Shown here piece by piece: positions 25,330 to 32,602 of a stretch of 64,000 nt of DNA. Origin of the DNA: Halalkalibacter oceani. Lineage in GTDB: Bacteria > Bacillota > Bacilli > Bacillales > Bacillaceae_D. A program made the position numbers and the translations under genes. Within the stretch, counting starts at the first letter, position 1. The number at the start of each line of letters is the position of its first letter. The stretch covers positions 62,001 through 126,000 of the forward strand of contig NZ_JAMBOS010000010.1 of NCBI RefSeq assembly GCF_023715705.1, given 5' to 3'. Under the pieces are notes generated by a model, which ran no database searches, was not told the DNA's origin, and was given only the letters and a program-made list of their open reading frames with translations.

Positions 25330-25833
25330 ATGAGGAAATTTGTTACTTCTTTAGAAAAAGGAATGAGCAAAATCAATGAAATCGCCGGATTCATAGCGGC
25401 AACTCTAATTGTTCTGCTGATGGTCCTGACATTCGCCAATGTCACAGGCCGGTATTTTATCTGGCCGATCGTAGGAACACACGAGTTAACCTATTTGTCG
25501 CTGGCGCTAATCGTCTTTCTGAGCCTCGGCTACGTTCAAAGCAAGAAGGAGCATATTGCGATTGGAATATTCGTTGATAAATGTTCGAAGCGGACTCAGG
25601 CGGTCCTCGATGCGATCAGCTATTTCGTCACCTTCTCATTACTTTTTTTAATGGGCTGGCAAATGGTTGTCTTCGCCGGCCGGACGAGTACGACGTTAAC
25701 GGGGGATTTGCATCTGCCGGTTTCCGCCTTCGTTTATCTGTGCGCGCTTGGCGCTTTCCTGTATGCGATGACCGCCATCGTTGATTTTCTGAAGTCATTG
25801 CTGAAGGTGGTGAATCCGGAACATGAGTCCTGA
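25330..25833 (+). CDS. TRAP transporter small permease (DctQ family)
   Basis: A 167-residue subunit with four transmembrane helices (about residues 17-38, 50-70, 90-110, 130-155). Characteristic are FANVTGRYFIWPIVGTHELTYLSLALIVFLSLGY (shown in part) and KKEHIAIGIFVDK. ATG at 25330 has GGGGTG upstream; GTG at 25321 in the same frame is an alternative. The gene overlaps dctM by 11 bases. Confidence 0.88.
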   Translation: MRKFVTSLEKGMSKINEIAGFIAATLIVLLMVLTFANVTGRYFIWPIVGTHELTYLSLALIVFLSLGYVQSKKEHIAIGIFVDKCSKRTQAVLDAISYFVTFSLLFLMGWQMVVFAGRTSTTLTGDLHLPVSAFVYLCALGAFLYAMTAIVDFLKSLLKVVNPEHES

Positions 25834-27130
25834 AATGCTGGGCGGGTTGAGTATCCTGTTGTTAATCGCACTAATTCTGCTTCGCGTTCAAGTCGCTGTA
25901 GCTTTATTATTAATCGGCTTTGTCGGCTACTCGTTACTCGTGAATGTCGACGCCGCTTTGGTTCAGCTTGGCAGTACCGCTTTTCAAACGGCGAGTAATT
26001 ATAGTTTAAGTGTCATGCCTTTGTTTATTTTAATGGGGATGTTTTTATCCTACAGTGGTTTGGCGCGAGACCTCTTCCATTCAGTTGACCGCTGGATCGG
26101 CCATCTTCGCGGAGGAATGGGGATGGCGACGATTGGTGCCTGTGCGCTTTTTTCTTCGATTTCGGGCTCTGTCTCGGCGACTACAGCAACCATTGGCAAA
26201 GTCGCCTTACCAGAGATGGAACGCTATCATTATGATCAAAAAGTATCGACGGCCTGTGTCGCCGCCGGTGGGACGTTGGGGATTCTCATTCCACCAAGTG
26301 TGACGTTAATTTTATACGGTGTTTTGACGATGGAGCCGATTGGGCAATTGCTGATTGCCGGTATTGTCCCCGGCATCGCCATGGCGCTTTTATTTATGGT
26401 CACCGTCTATGTGCAGATTCGCAGAAATCCTGCCTTGGCTCCATTAAAAGCAGAGTCGGCCCCTTTCCGTGAGAAAATGGTCTCTTTAAAAAAGGTCTGG
26501 CCGTTTTTACTCGTCTTTCTCGTCAGCATCGGTGGAATCTATTTTGGCTTTTTTACCCCATCGGAGGCTGGTGGTGTCGGGGCAATTGGGGCGCTTCTGA
26601 TCGCTCTTGCGACGAAATCGTTGAACTGGACGAATTTTTTACAGTCAATCATGGATACGGTACGGATTACGGGGATGCTGTTTATGATTTTAATTGGCGC
26701 GGGTGTGTTCGGGAAATTTTTGGCGATTTCAAAGCTGCCGATGCAATTATCAGCGTCAGTTGCCAACACGACCATTTCACCTTATTTAATTTTACTAATT
26801 ATCCTGCTCGTTTATCTCATTCTTGGACTGTTTATGGAAGGCTTCGCGATCCTCGTCCTGACATTGCCAATTGTCTATCCGCTGATCATTGATTTAGGGT
26901 TTAATGGCGTCTGGTTTGGGATCATTATGATTTTGGTGCTGAATATGGGGCTTTTGACACCTCCTTTAGGGTTAAGTGTGTATGTCATCAGCGGGGTGGC
27001 GAAGAATATCCCGATTCAAACGATCTTTCGCGGCGTCGTTCCTATGCTTGTCACGATTATTATTTTCACGGCGATTTTGGTTGTTTTCCCGAGTATCGTT
27101 ACATTTCTTCCCGACATGATGTACGAGTAA
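25823..27130 (+). CDS. TRAP transporter large permease (DctM family)
   Basis: A 435-residue permease with a dozen hydrophobic segments. SISGSVSATTATIGKVALPEM and AAGGTLGILIPPSVTLILYG are the conserved motifs of the transport domain. The ATG lies inside the end of the small-permease gene, so translation is coupled. Together with the upstream genes it would import the pathway substrate, likely an organic acid, at the cost of the sodium gradient. Confidence 0.92.
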   Translation: MSPEMLGGLSILLLIALILLRVQVAVALLLIGFVGYSLLVNVDAALVQLGSTAFQTASNYSLSVMPLFILMGMFLSYSGLARDLFHSVDRWIGHLRGGMGMATIGACALFSSISGSVSATTATIGKVALPEMERYHYDQKVSTACVAAGGTLGILIPPSVTLILYGVLTMEPIGQLLIAGIVPGIAMALLFMVTVYVQIRRNPALAPLKAESAPFREKMVSLKKVWPFLLVFLVSIGGIYFGFFTPSEAGGVGAIGALLIALATKSLNWTNFLQSIMDTVRITGMLFMILIGAGVFGKFLAISKLPMQLSASVANTTISPYLILLIILLVYLILGLFMEGFAILVLTLPIVYPLIIDLGFNGVWFGIIMILVLNMGLLTPPLGLSVYVISGVAKNIPIQTIFRGVVPMLVTIIIFTAILVVFPSIVTFLPDMMYE

Positions 27131-27161
27131 CAAGCCTGAAAAGGGCGGAAGGAGGATTTAC

Positions 27162-27698
27162 ATGAAGGTCGTTGGCATCTCCGGCACGATCATTGGAACG
27201 AAAACGAGTGCCGTCGTCAGCCTCGTCTTGGACGAAATCCAAAAAGTCGACTCCACTGTCGAGACAGAACTGCTTGATTTGAAAAACTATCAGCTCCAAT
27301 TTTGTGATGGGCGGGATCCGGCTGCCTATGAGGGGGATACGAAAAAAGTAATCGACATTATGAATGCTGCTGATGTCTTTTTATTCGGCACGCCGATTTT
27401 TAACGGATCCTTGTCCGGTCCGTTAAAAAATCTAATTGATTTAACGCCGGTAGCCGCGTTAAGGAACAAAGTGATCGGATTTATCGCAACAGGAGCAATT
27501 CCCCAGCATTATCTCGTTATCGAAAATCAACTGAAACCGATAGCCGGCTATTTCCGCGCCTTTGTAGCGCCAAGCTCTGTCTATGTGACACGCGACCATT
27601 TCAATGAACGGCAAGAACTGATCGATGAGGAAGTCCTCAGGCGAATAGAGCATTTGGCAAAAGAGCTGGTTCATATGGGAAAGACGTTGAAGTTTTAA
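27162..27698 (+). CDS. NAD(P)H-dependent FMN reductase
   Basis: A 178-residue flavodoxin-like flavin reductase. MKVVGISGTIIGTKTSAVVSL is the phosphate-binding loop and FLFGTPIFNGSLSGPLKNLIDL the second FMN contact. It would supply reduced FMN to the LLM monooxygenase encoded at the start of this gene group, the usual two-component arrangement. The ATG follows GGAAGGAGGATTTAC. A terminator lies six bases after the stop. Confidence 0.87.
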   Translation: MKVVGISGTIIGTKTSAVVSLVLDEIQKVDSTVETELLDLKNYQLQFCDGRDPAAYEGDTKKVIDIMNAADVFLFGTPIFNGSLSGPLKNLIDLTPVAALRNKVIGFIATGAIPQHYLVIENQLKPIAGYFRAFVAPSSVYVTRDHFNERQELIDEEVLRRIEHLAKELVHMGKTLKF

Positions 27699-27703
27699 AG
27701 AAA

Positions 27704-27734
27704 GAGAGGCTGCAAGATAAAGCCTCTTTTTTTT
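27704..27734 (+). terminator. terminator after the FMN reductase gene
   Basis: AGAGGCT (27705-27711) pairs with AGCCTCT (27721-27727) and runs into eight T residues. Confidence 0.85.
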
Positions 27735-27798
27735 ATGATATCTCCAAGTTCCACAAAAGATATGGTAAACTGGCTATAGAGCTGGGAGGTAGAGACGT

Positions 27799-27993
27799 GT
27801 GAAGGTGAACAGAAAAATAGGGGTGGCGCTATGTGCGCTGGCTTTGCTGATGGCCGTATTTTTAGTCGGCACTCAATCATATTTCAACAATAAGGAAATC
27901 AGTTTGGCAAGTGACCGCTGCTCTGAAACAGGAGGAGCTCCGAAGGTAGAAAGAAATCTTCTCTCCTTAAGCTATACTTTTTCGTGCGAGTAA
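27799..27993 (+). CDS. small membrane-anchored or secreted protein
   Basis: A 64-residue protein starting at GTG with GGGAGG upstream. Residues 5-25 are a hydrophobic helix after basic residues, a signal anchor or signal peptide. The remainder holds two Cys in DRCSETGGAPKVERN ... YTFSCE, possibly a disulfide. Short proteins of this pattern are common in Bacillaceae and uncharacterised. It is bounded by terminators on both sides and seems independent of the catabolic genes. Confidence 0.65.
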   Translation: MKVNRKIGVALCALALLMAVFLVGTQSYFNNKEISLASDRCSETGGAPKVERNLLSLSYTFSCE

Positions 27994-28003
27994 ACGAAAG
28001 GAT

Positions 28004-28061
28004 GGCTTGTGGCGTGTGAAGCCATTGCCAGTAGGCCCAAAGATAGTTTTGTCTCAAGCTC
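28004..28061 (+). repeat. 58-bp dispersed repeat, copy 2
   Basis: Matches 17717-17774 at 56 of 58 positions. It directly precedes a long terminator hairpin, and copy 1 is likewise close to a GGCTGG-type hairpin. Confidence 0.85.
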
Positions 28062-28068
28062 AAATCGA

Positions 28069-28107
28069 GGGCTGGGCTAAAAGAAAAACTTTTGGCCCAG
28101 CCCTTTT
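28069..28107 (+). terminator. strong terminator
   Basis: GGGCTGGGCTAAAAG (28069-28083) pairs with CTTTTGGCCCAGCCC (28089-28103) through a five-base loop with one mismatched position, followed by TTTT. Confidence 0.8.
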
Positions 28108-28214
28108 CTGCATTCTGCAAGAGTGATCCCGCTCCATGCAACGTCTGGGAAAAGGGAAAAGACGCCCTTTTTCCAGGCTCTTTTTTTTCTTGCCGGTTCT
28201 TTCTCCGTCCGTTT

Positions 28215-28267
28215 GTAAGATTAATACGCTTTCCAGTAAGGAGTCAGTTAGAAATATATTTTATAGT
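28215..28267 (+). promoter_or_regulatory. SARP-type promoter P2 (citryl-CoA lyase-like/CoA-transferase operon)
   Basis: GTAAG (28215), GTAAG (28236), GTTAG (28247), then 10 bases and TATAGT (28262-28267). The last two repeats and the -10 box have exactly the spacing of P1; the first repeat is one base closer (21 instead of 22). Confidence 0.75.
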
Positions 28268-28306
28268 TTTTCTATTCTACATGAATTGAATGGGGAGGCT
28301 GTCGCG

Positions 28307-29077
28307 ATGGAATTTGAAACGAGAATTGGTAAGTCAACGAAAGAATCGATCGAAGTACATGGTTACGACCTGGCCGAGCAGTTAATCGGAAACATTACCC
28401 TTGCTGATATGGCGTTTTTAGGGGCGAAGCATCGAAAGCCGTCGGAGGAGGAATCACAAATGCTCAACGCCTTGCTGATCGCAATTTGTGAGCACGGCTT
28501 TACCCCGAGTTCCATTTCGGCCCGACTTACGTATCTCGGCGCGCCCGAGGCTGTTCAGGCGGCCGTGGCGGCCGGCTTGCTTGGAGCTGGCACCGTTTAT
28601 TTTGGGGCGATGGAATATGTCTCTGAAATGCTGCAAAACGCTTTCCGACAGCATGGAGAGGAGAAGAGCATTGGAGAGCTTGCGGCGACGATCATTAAGG
28701 AACGAAAGGAGCAGGGTTTGCAGCTGCCGGGGTTTGGTCACCATATCCATAAACCGGTCGATCCGCGTACACCGAAGCTGTTTGCGTTAGCGGAAGAGCT
28801 CGGCTTCCTCCGTAAGCATTCAAAGCTTTTGCTGGAGATGCACAAGCAGTTTTGTGAGGAGAAAGGGAAGCAAATTACGTTAAATGTCACCGGAGCGATC
28901 GGGGCGATCATGTCCGATATGGAGATTGATTACAGACTTGTGAAGTCATTTGCTGTCGCGGCGAGGGCTGTCGGGCTTGTCGGTCATATTGCCGAGGAGA
29001 TTGAAAAAGGAAGGCAGGAATCCGTCGCTCAGCAGCTGTTCGAATATGTGGAAAACCATACCGATTACAGAAGTTGA
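28307..29077 (+). CDS. citryl-CoA-lyase-like protein (short citrate synthase fold)
   Basis: A 256-residue protein with the small domain and core of citrate synthase. CEHGFTPSSISARLTYLG holds the first active-site His and GFGHHIHKPVDPRTPKLFALAEE the second His and neighbouring Asp/Arg. It is much shorter than citrate synthase (about 370-430 residues), as are proteins annotated citryl-CoA lyase in aromatic-degradation clusters. It may cleave or form a C-C bond of a CoA thioester of the pathway. The ATG at 28307 follows GGGGAGG; a longer frame from 28136 runs through the promoter P2 and is rejected. Operon with the CoA-transferase genes. Confidence 0.78.
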   Translation: MEFETRIGKSTKESIEVHGYDLAEQLIGNITLADMAFLGAKHRKPSEEESQMLNALLIAICEHGFTPSSISARLTYLGAPEAVQAAVAAGLLGAGTVYFGAMEYVSEMLQNAFRQHGEEKSIGELAATIIKERKEQGLQLPGFGHHIHKPVDPRTPKLFALAEELGFLRKHSKLLLEMHKQFCEEKGKQITLNVTGAIGAIMSDMEIDYRLVKSFAVAARAVGLVGHIAEEIEKGRQESVAQQLFEYVENHTDYRS

Positions 29078-29114
29078 TAAGCCGGTTATTTTTGATGAAC
29101 GGAGGGTGTGACAG

Positions 29115-29777
29115 ATGATTAACAAAGTAATCGCTTCTGCCTCTGAGGCAGTTGCTGACGTAGATAACGGGAGCACGGTCTTGTTCGGCGGCTTCGGCGG
29201 CGCGGGGGTGCCGTATGAATTAATTTATGCGTTATACGACCAGGAGGCGAAAAACCTGACAGCCGTCAGCAACAATCCAGGCTATCACGAGGAAGGAATT
29301 GCGAAATTAATCGCTCATGACCGGATTGCGAAATTGCTCTGCTCTTTTCCGGTGCAAAAAGACAGCTATGTGTTTAAGGAAAAATATAAGCAGGGAAAAA
29401 TTGATTTGGAGCTGATTCCCCAAGGGACGATGGCCGAACGGATCCGGGCCGGGGGAGCGGGCATTGAAGCATTTTATACGCCCACAGGTGTCGGGACGGA
29501 AGTGGCAAAAGGCAAGGACGAGAAGGAATTCAACGGGATCACTTGTATTCTAGAAAAAGCAATCAAAGGGGATTTTGCTTTTATTCGCGCGAAAAAGGCG
29601 GATCGCTGGGGCAATCTCGTTTACAACAAATCAGGGCGTAACTTTAATCCGGTGATGGCGATGGCTGCCAAGGTCACGATTGCTGAAGTTGATGAAATAG
29701 TCGAGGTCGGTGAATTGGACCCGGAGGCAATCGTCACACCGGGGATTTTCGTCCAACGTGTCGTAAAAAGGAGCTGA
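29115..29777 (+). CDS. 3-oxoacid CoA-transferase, subunit A
   Basis: A 220-residue alpha subunit of the ScoA/PcaI/AtoD family, which transfers CoA between succinyl-CoA and a 3-oxoacid. GSTVLFGGFGGAGVPYELI is the family nucleotide/CoA-loop motif; FAFIRAKKADRWGNLVYN lies near residue 155. In this setting the likely acceptor is 3-oxoadipate made by the maleylacetate reductase. The ATG follows CGGAGGGTG. Six bases separate it from the beta subunit. Confidence 0.9.
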   Translation: MINKVIASASEAVADVDNGSTVLFGGFGGAGVPYELIYALYDQEAKNLTAVSNNPGYHEEGIAKLIAHDRIAKLLCSFPVQKDSYVFKEKYKQGKIDLELIPQGTMAERIRAGGAGIEAFYTPTGVGTEVAKGKDEKEFNGITCILEKAIKGDFAFIRAKKADRWGNLVYNKSGRNFNPVMAMAAKVTIAEVDEIVEVGELDPEAIVTPGIFVQRVVKRS

Positions 29778-29783
29778 TAAAAA

Positions 29784-30449
29784 ATGGATCAACGACTGCT
29801 ATCGAGAGAGCAAATTGCCAAACGGATCGCCCAAGAGCTGCGCAATGGCGATGTGATTAATTTAGGGATCGGCATTCCTGTCCTGGTCAGCAATTTCGTT
29901 TCCCCGGAAGCGGAATTTATCTATCACAGCGAACAAGGTGTACTGGGGATGGGATCGCTTGCTGAACCGGATGAAGCTGATCCCGATCTCGTTAACGCCG
30001 CCAAGGAGCCTGTCACCCTTGTTCCAGGAGGGAGCTTCTCTCATTCGGCCGACTCTTTCGCGATGGTCAGAGGTCAGCACATTGATGTGGCGGTGCTCGG
30101 CGCGATGCAAGTGTCAGAACGAGGCGATCTTGCCAATTGGAAAGTAAAAGGCGTGCAATTAGGCGGGATAGGCGGAGCGATGGATATCGCGATCGGGGCG
30201 AAGGCACTTTATATCGCGATGACGCATACGAGCAAGGATGGTCAGGCGAAAATCGTCAAGCAACTTGATTATCCGGTGACCGCTTTACAATGTGTAAACT
30301 GTATTTTTACAGATATGGCTGTGATTGAAGTGACGAAGGAAGGGCTGCTTTTAAAAGAAATCGCCCCGGGACTGACGGTCGAGGAAGTCCAGCAGGCCAC
30401 CGAGCCGGCATTAATCCTCTCGAATGATCTAAAAGAGATTCACGTGTGA
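29784..30449 (+). CDS. 3-oxoacid CoA-transferase, subunit B
   Basis: A 221-residue beta subunit with the catalytic Glu in FIYHSEQGVLGMGSLA (about residue 50) and GGIGGAMDIAIGAK further on. It forms the active heterotetramer with subunit A. The ATG follows AAAAGGAGC. It is the last gene of the P2 operon; a terminator begins 18 bases later. 3-Oxoadipate:succinyl-CoA transferase is the most fitting role, but acetoacetate cannot be excluded by sequence alone. Confidence 0.9.
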   Translation: MDQRLLSREQIAKRIAQELRNGDVINLGIGIPVLVSNFVSPEAEFIYHSEQGVLGMGSLAEPDEADPDLVNAAKEPVTLVPGGSFSHSADSFAMVRGQHIDVAVLGAMQVSERGDLANWKVKGVQLGGIGGAMDIAIGAKALYIAMTHTSKDGQAKIVKQLDYPVTALQCVNCIFTDMAVIEVTKEGLLLKEIAPGLTVEEVQQATEPALILSNDLKEIHV

Positions 30450-30466
30450 GAAAGGCCGGGTTAACG

Positions 30467-30511
30467 AAGCTGCTGAAAAAGTACGATTTTCACTTTTTCA
30501 ACAGCTTTTTC
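30467..30511 (+). terminator. terminator of the P2 operon
   Basis: AAGCTGCTGAAAAAGT (30467-30482) pairs with ACTTTTTCAACAGCTT (30492-30507) with one mismatch, followed by a T run. Confidence 0.8.
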
Positions 30512-30543
30512 GTGATGAGCGTAGCCGTTGCCTGATTTTGAAA

Positions 30544-30576
30544 GCCTTGCTACGAGTGGGTTCCTCGAAGCAAGGC
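30544..30576. repeat. hairpin with GTGGGTT loop, related to 17684-17726
   Basis: GCCTTGCT-A-CGA pairs with TCG-A-AGCAAGGC around the loop GTGGGTTCC. The arms differ from those of the hairpin at 17684-17726, but the loop and a following GnGnGAAGCCATT/GCGGAGCCATT motif are shared, which suggests one family of structured repeats. Confidence 0.5.
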
Positions 30577-30633
30577 GCGCAGCGCGCGGAGCCATTACTC
30601 TTCTTCGAGTTACGAAAAAGGAAGTTTTTCAGT

Positions 30634-30676
30634 GGCCTCGGGTTAAAGGGTTTTTTACCTTTTTCCCGGCCTTTTT
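30634..30676 (+). terminator. second hairpin before P3
   Basis: GGCC-TC-GGG pairs with CCCGGCC, extended by AAAGG/CCTTT, then TTTTT. It isolates promoter P3 from upstream transcription. Confidence 0.65.
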
Positions 30677-30723
30677 GCTAATTTTTCTCCGTTCCTCTTT
30701 TTGTCAGAAAAAAAACGCTGTGA

Positions 30724-30777
30724 GTAAGAAAAAGAGCCTGCCTGTGTAAGTAACTGGTTAGAGCAGCGTTTTAAAGT
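30724..30777 (+). promoter_or_regulatory. SARP-type promoter P3 (dioxygenase operon)
   Basis: GTAAG (30724), GTAAG (30746), GTTAG (30757), then 10 bases and TAAAGT (30772-30777). The spacing 22, 11 and 10 is the same as in P1. Confidence 0.75.
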
Positions 30778-30829
30778 GAAGACAGTGGTTCACCACATCA
30801 AATTATCAATGAACAAGGAGGAGAATTCT

Positions 30830-31804
30830 ATGCTGCAAAATCTTATTAACGGGATTCACCATGTAACGGCCGGGGTGGCAGGCGCCCAGGAAGATGTTGA
30901 TTTCTTTACGACGATTGTCGGGCAACGTTTGGCTAAGCAGACGGTCTTAATGGACGGTCCATTGCCTATTTATCATCTTTATTATACAAATGCTGATGCT
31001 GATATCGGATCGGCCATGACGACTTTTCCGTATGGAAAGGCTGGAATTAAAGCAAGAAGAGGCTCAGGGCAGGTTAAGATCACCTCATATACCGTGCCTT
31101 CCAATTCACTCGAATTTTGGGTGGAGCATTTTCAAAAGCATCATGTCCGTCACGGTACCATTGAAGAACGTTTTGGACAAAGGCGCCTAACTTTTATGCA
31201 TCCATGCGGGCTTGAGTTTGAATTTGTCGAGGATAATGCGGATACACGGAGAGGATATGTCACCGATGACGTATCGATTAATGAAGCGGTCAAAGGGTTC
31301 CATAGTGTGACGATGTCGGTGCGGGAAGTAGAAGAACAGAACCGTTTCATTACTGAAGTGCTCGGCTTTCAATTTATCGGCCAGGAAAGGAATTATTATC
31401 AGTATGAATTAAAGGAGGGGGGAGCGAATAAAACGATTTATGTTGTGCACGAGCCAGACCTTCCTCAAGGAAGCTGGGGCCTCGGTGCCGGTACGATTCA
31501 TCATGTTGCCTTTGCCGTTGATACGGACGATGAGCTAAATCAGGTGCGGGAAATTGTGACGGGCTTGGGTTTTACCGACATGTCCGAAATTAAAGACCGT
31601 TATTACTTCCATTCCGCATATGTCAGATCGCCTGGTGGTATTCTTTGTGAGTTCACGACAAGTGATATCGGTTTTACGATCGATGAACCATTCGAAGAGC
31701 TTGGACAAAAGCTTCATCTTCCGCCGTGGAAGCTTAAGGACAGTGAAGAAATTATGAGCCAGCTTGAACCGATCACCAACCCGCAAAAGCCACTGGTGAA
31801 ATAA
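30830..31804 (+). CDS. ring-cleaving extradiol dioxygenase, VOC family (PcpA/LinE/MhqO-like)
   Basis: A 324-residue two-domain VOC protein. Likely Fe(II) ligands are His in NGIHHVTAG (residue about 8), His in GTIHHVAFAVDT (about 226) and Glu in GGILCEFTTSD (about 275), the spacing of hydroquinone-type dioxygenases such as PcpA and LinE. Those enzymes cleave para-diols, giving maleylacetate or a 4-hydroxymuconic semialdehyde. The presence of maleylacetate reductase in the same operon fits. ATG at 30830 has AAGGAGGAGAATTCT upstream; the extension to 30776 overlaps P3 and is not used. Confidence 0.88.
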   Translation: MLQNLINGIHHVTAGVAGAQEDVDFFTTIVGQRLAKQTVLMDGPLPIYHLYYTNADADIGSAMTTFPYGKAGIKARRGSGQVKITSYTVPSNSLEFWVEHFQKHHVRHGTIEERFGQRRLTFMHPCGLEFEFVEDNADTRRGYVTDDVSINEAVKGFHSVTMSVREVEEQNRFITEVLGFQFIGQERNYYQYELKEGGANKTIYVVHEPDLPQGSWGLGAGTIHHVAFAVDTDDELNQVREIVTGLGFTDMSEIKDRYYFHSAYVRSPGGILCEFTTSDIGFTIDEPFEELGQKLHLPPWKLKDSEEIMSQLEPITNPQKPLVK

Positions 31805-31813
31805 GGCGCGTTA

Positions 31814-32449
31814 ATGAATATTCATTTACAGCAGCCGGTCGTCAGGCGGGGGCCGGCGGTTTCTGAAGCACAAGCCGTTGTCTTCATGGTGCACGGGCGT
31901 GACCAAACGACTGAGTACGTCTTGAATCTAGTGGATCGCATCCAGCTTCCTGACGTTCATTACGTCGCCCCGCAAGCGGCTCAGAACAGTTGGTACCCGG
32001 TCGGCTTCATGAACGAGATCGCTGAAAATGAGCCTTATTTAAGCTATGCTCTCGATTGCTATGAGCAGCGGATTTCAGAGCTGGTCGCCGAAGGCATACC
32101 GAAATCGAGGATCGTCCTGCTCGGGTTTTCGCAGGGAGCTTGTTTAACAGCTGAATTTGCGGTACGCCATCCTGAACGGTATGGCGGGATTATCGTCTAT
32201 ACGGGTGGGGTGATCGGGCCTGATGGCACGGAATGGAATAGCCAAGGCTCCTTTCAGAATACTCCGGTTTTTCTGGGGTCAAGCGATGTCGATGAATGGG
32301 TGCCGGAACAACGAATTCATGATACCGCGGCGATTTTTAACAAGCTCGGCGCTCAAACGAAAACGGTTATATATAAAGGGATGGGGCATGAGATCAATGA
32401 CGACGAAATCGATTTTGCAAGAGAGCTGATTCGTAATGTGAAAGGATGA
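31814..32449 (+). CDS. alpha/beta hydrolase, phospholipase/carboxylesterase type (MhqD-like)
   Basis: A 211-residue serine hydrolase: VVFMVHGRDQTTEYVL, nucleophile in LGFSQGACLTAEFA (Ser near residue 108), acid Asp in GSSDVDEWVPEQR and His in GMGHEINDDE. Such esterases accompany MhqO-type dioxygenases in Bacillus quinone-detoxification operons, and the same pairing occurs here. The gene starts nine bases after the dioxygenase stop. Its substrate is not known; hydrolysis of the ring-cleavage product or of a precursor ester are both possible. Confidence 0.85.
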   Translation: MNIHLQQPVVRRGPAVSEAQAVVFMVHGRDQTTEYVLNLVDRIQLPDVHYVAPQAAQNSWYPVGFMNEIAENEPYLSYALDCYEQRISELVAEGIPKSRIVLLGFSQGACLTAEFAVRHPERYGGIIVYTGGVIGPDGTEWNSQGSFQNTPVFLGSSDVDEWVPEQRIHDTAAIFNKLGAQTKTVIYKGMGHEINDDEIDFARELIRNVKG

Positions 32450-32487
32450 AGTGCGGGAGGTTCTGCCGAAAATCGTAATCAAAAAAT

Positions 32488-32501
32488 AGAAAGCGCTTTC
32501 G
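32488..32501 (+). promoter_or_regulatory. candidate cre (CcpA) site
   Basis: A GAAAGCGCTTTC palindrome (32489-32500), the strongest core of Bacillus cre sites, lies between the esterase and thiolase genes. The flanking bases do not complete the TG/CA ends, so the site is probable rather than certain. Confidence 0.5.
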
Positions 32502-32523
32502 GTTTTGCCGGAACTTCTCATTG

Positions 32524-32576
32524 CCCTTCCAGAAGAAACGCACATTGTGCCCATGCTTATTTTGGAAGGGTCTTTT
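32524..32576 (+). terminator. possible terminator with a long loop
   Basis: CCCTTCCA (32524-32531) pairs with TGGAAGGG (32563-32570), followed by TCTTTT. The 31-base loop makes an ordinary terminator doubtful; partial attenuation ahead of the thiolase is possible. Confidence 0.4.
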
Positions 32577-32602
32577 GCATTCAATAGAAGGGGGGAAGTC
32601 GG

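Noticed and set aside
28136-28306. An N-terminal extension of the citryl-CoA-lyase-like gene
   Set aside because: The extension covers promoter P2 and lacks a ribosome site; GGGGAGG precedes the ATG at 28307.
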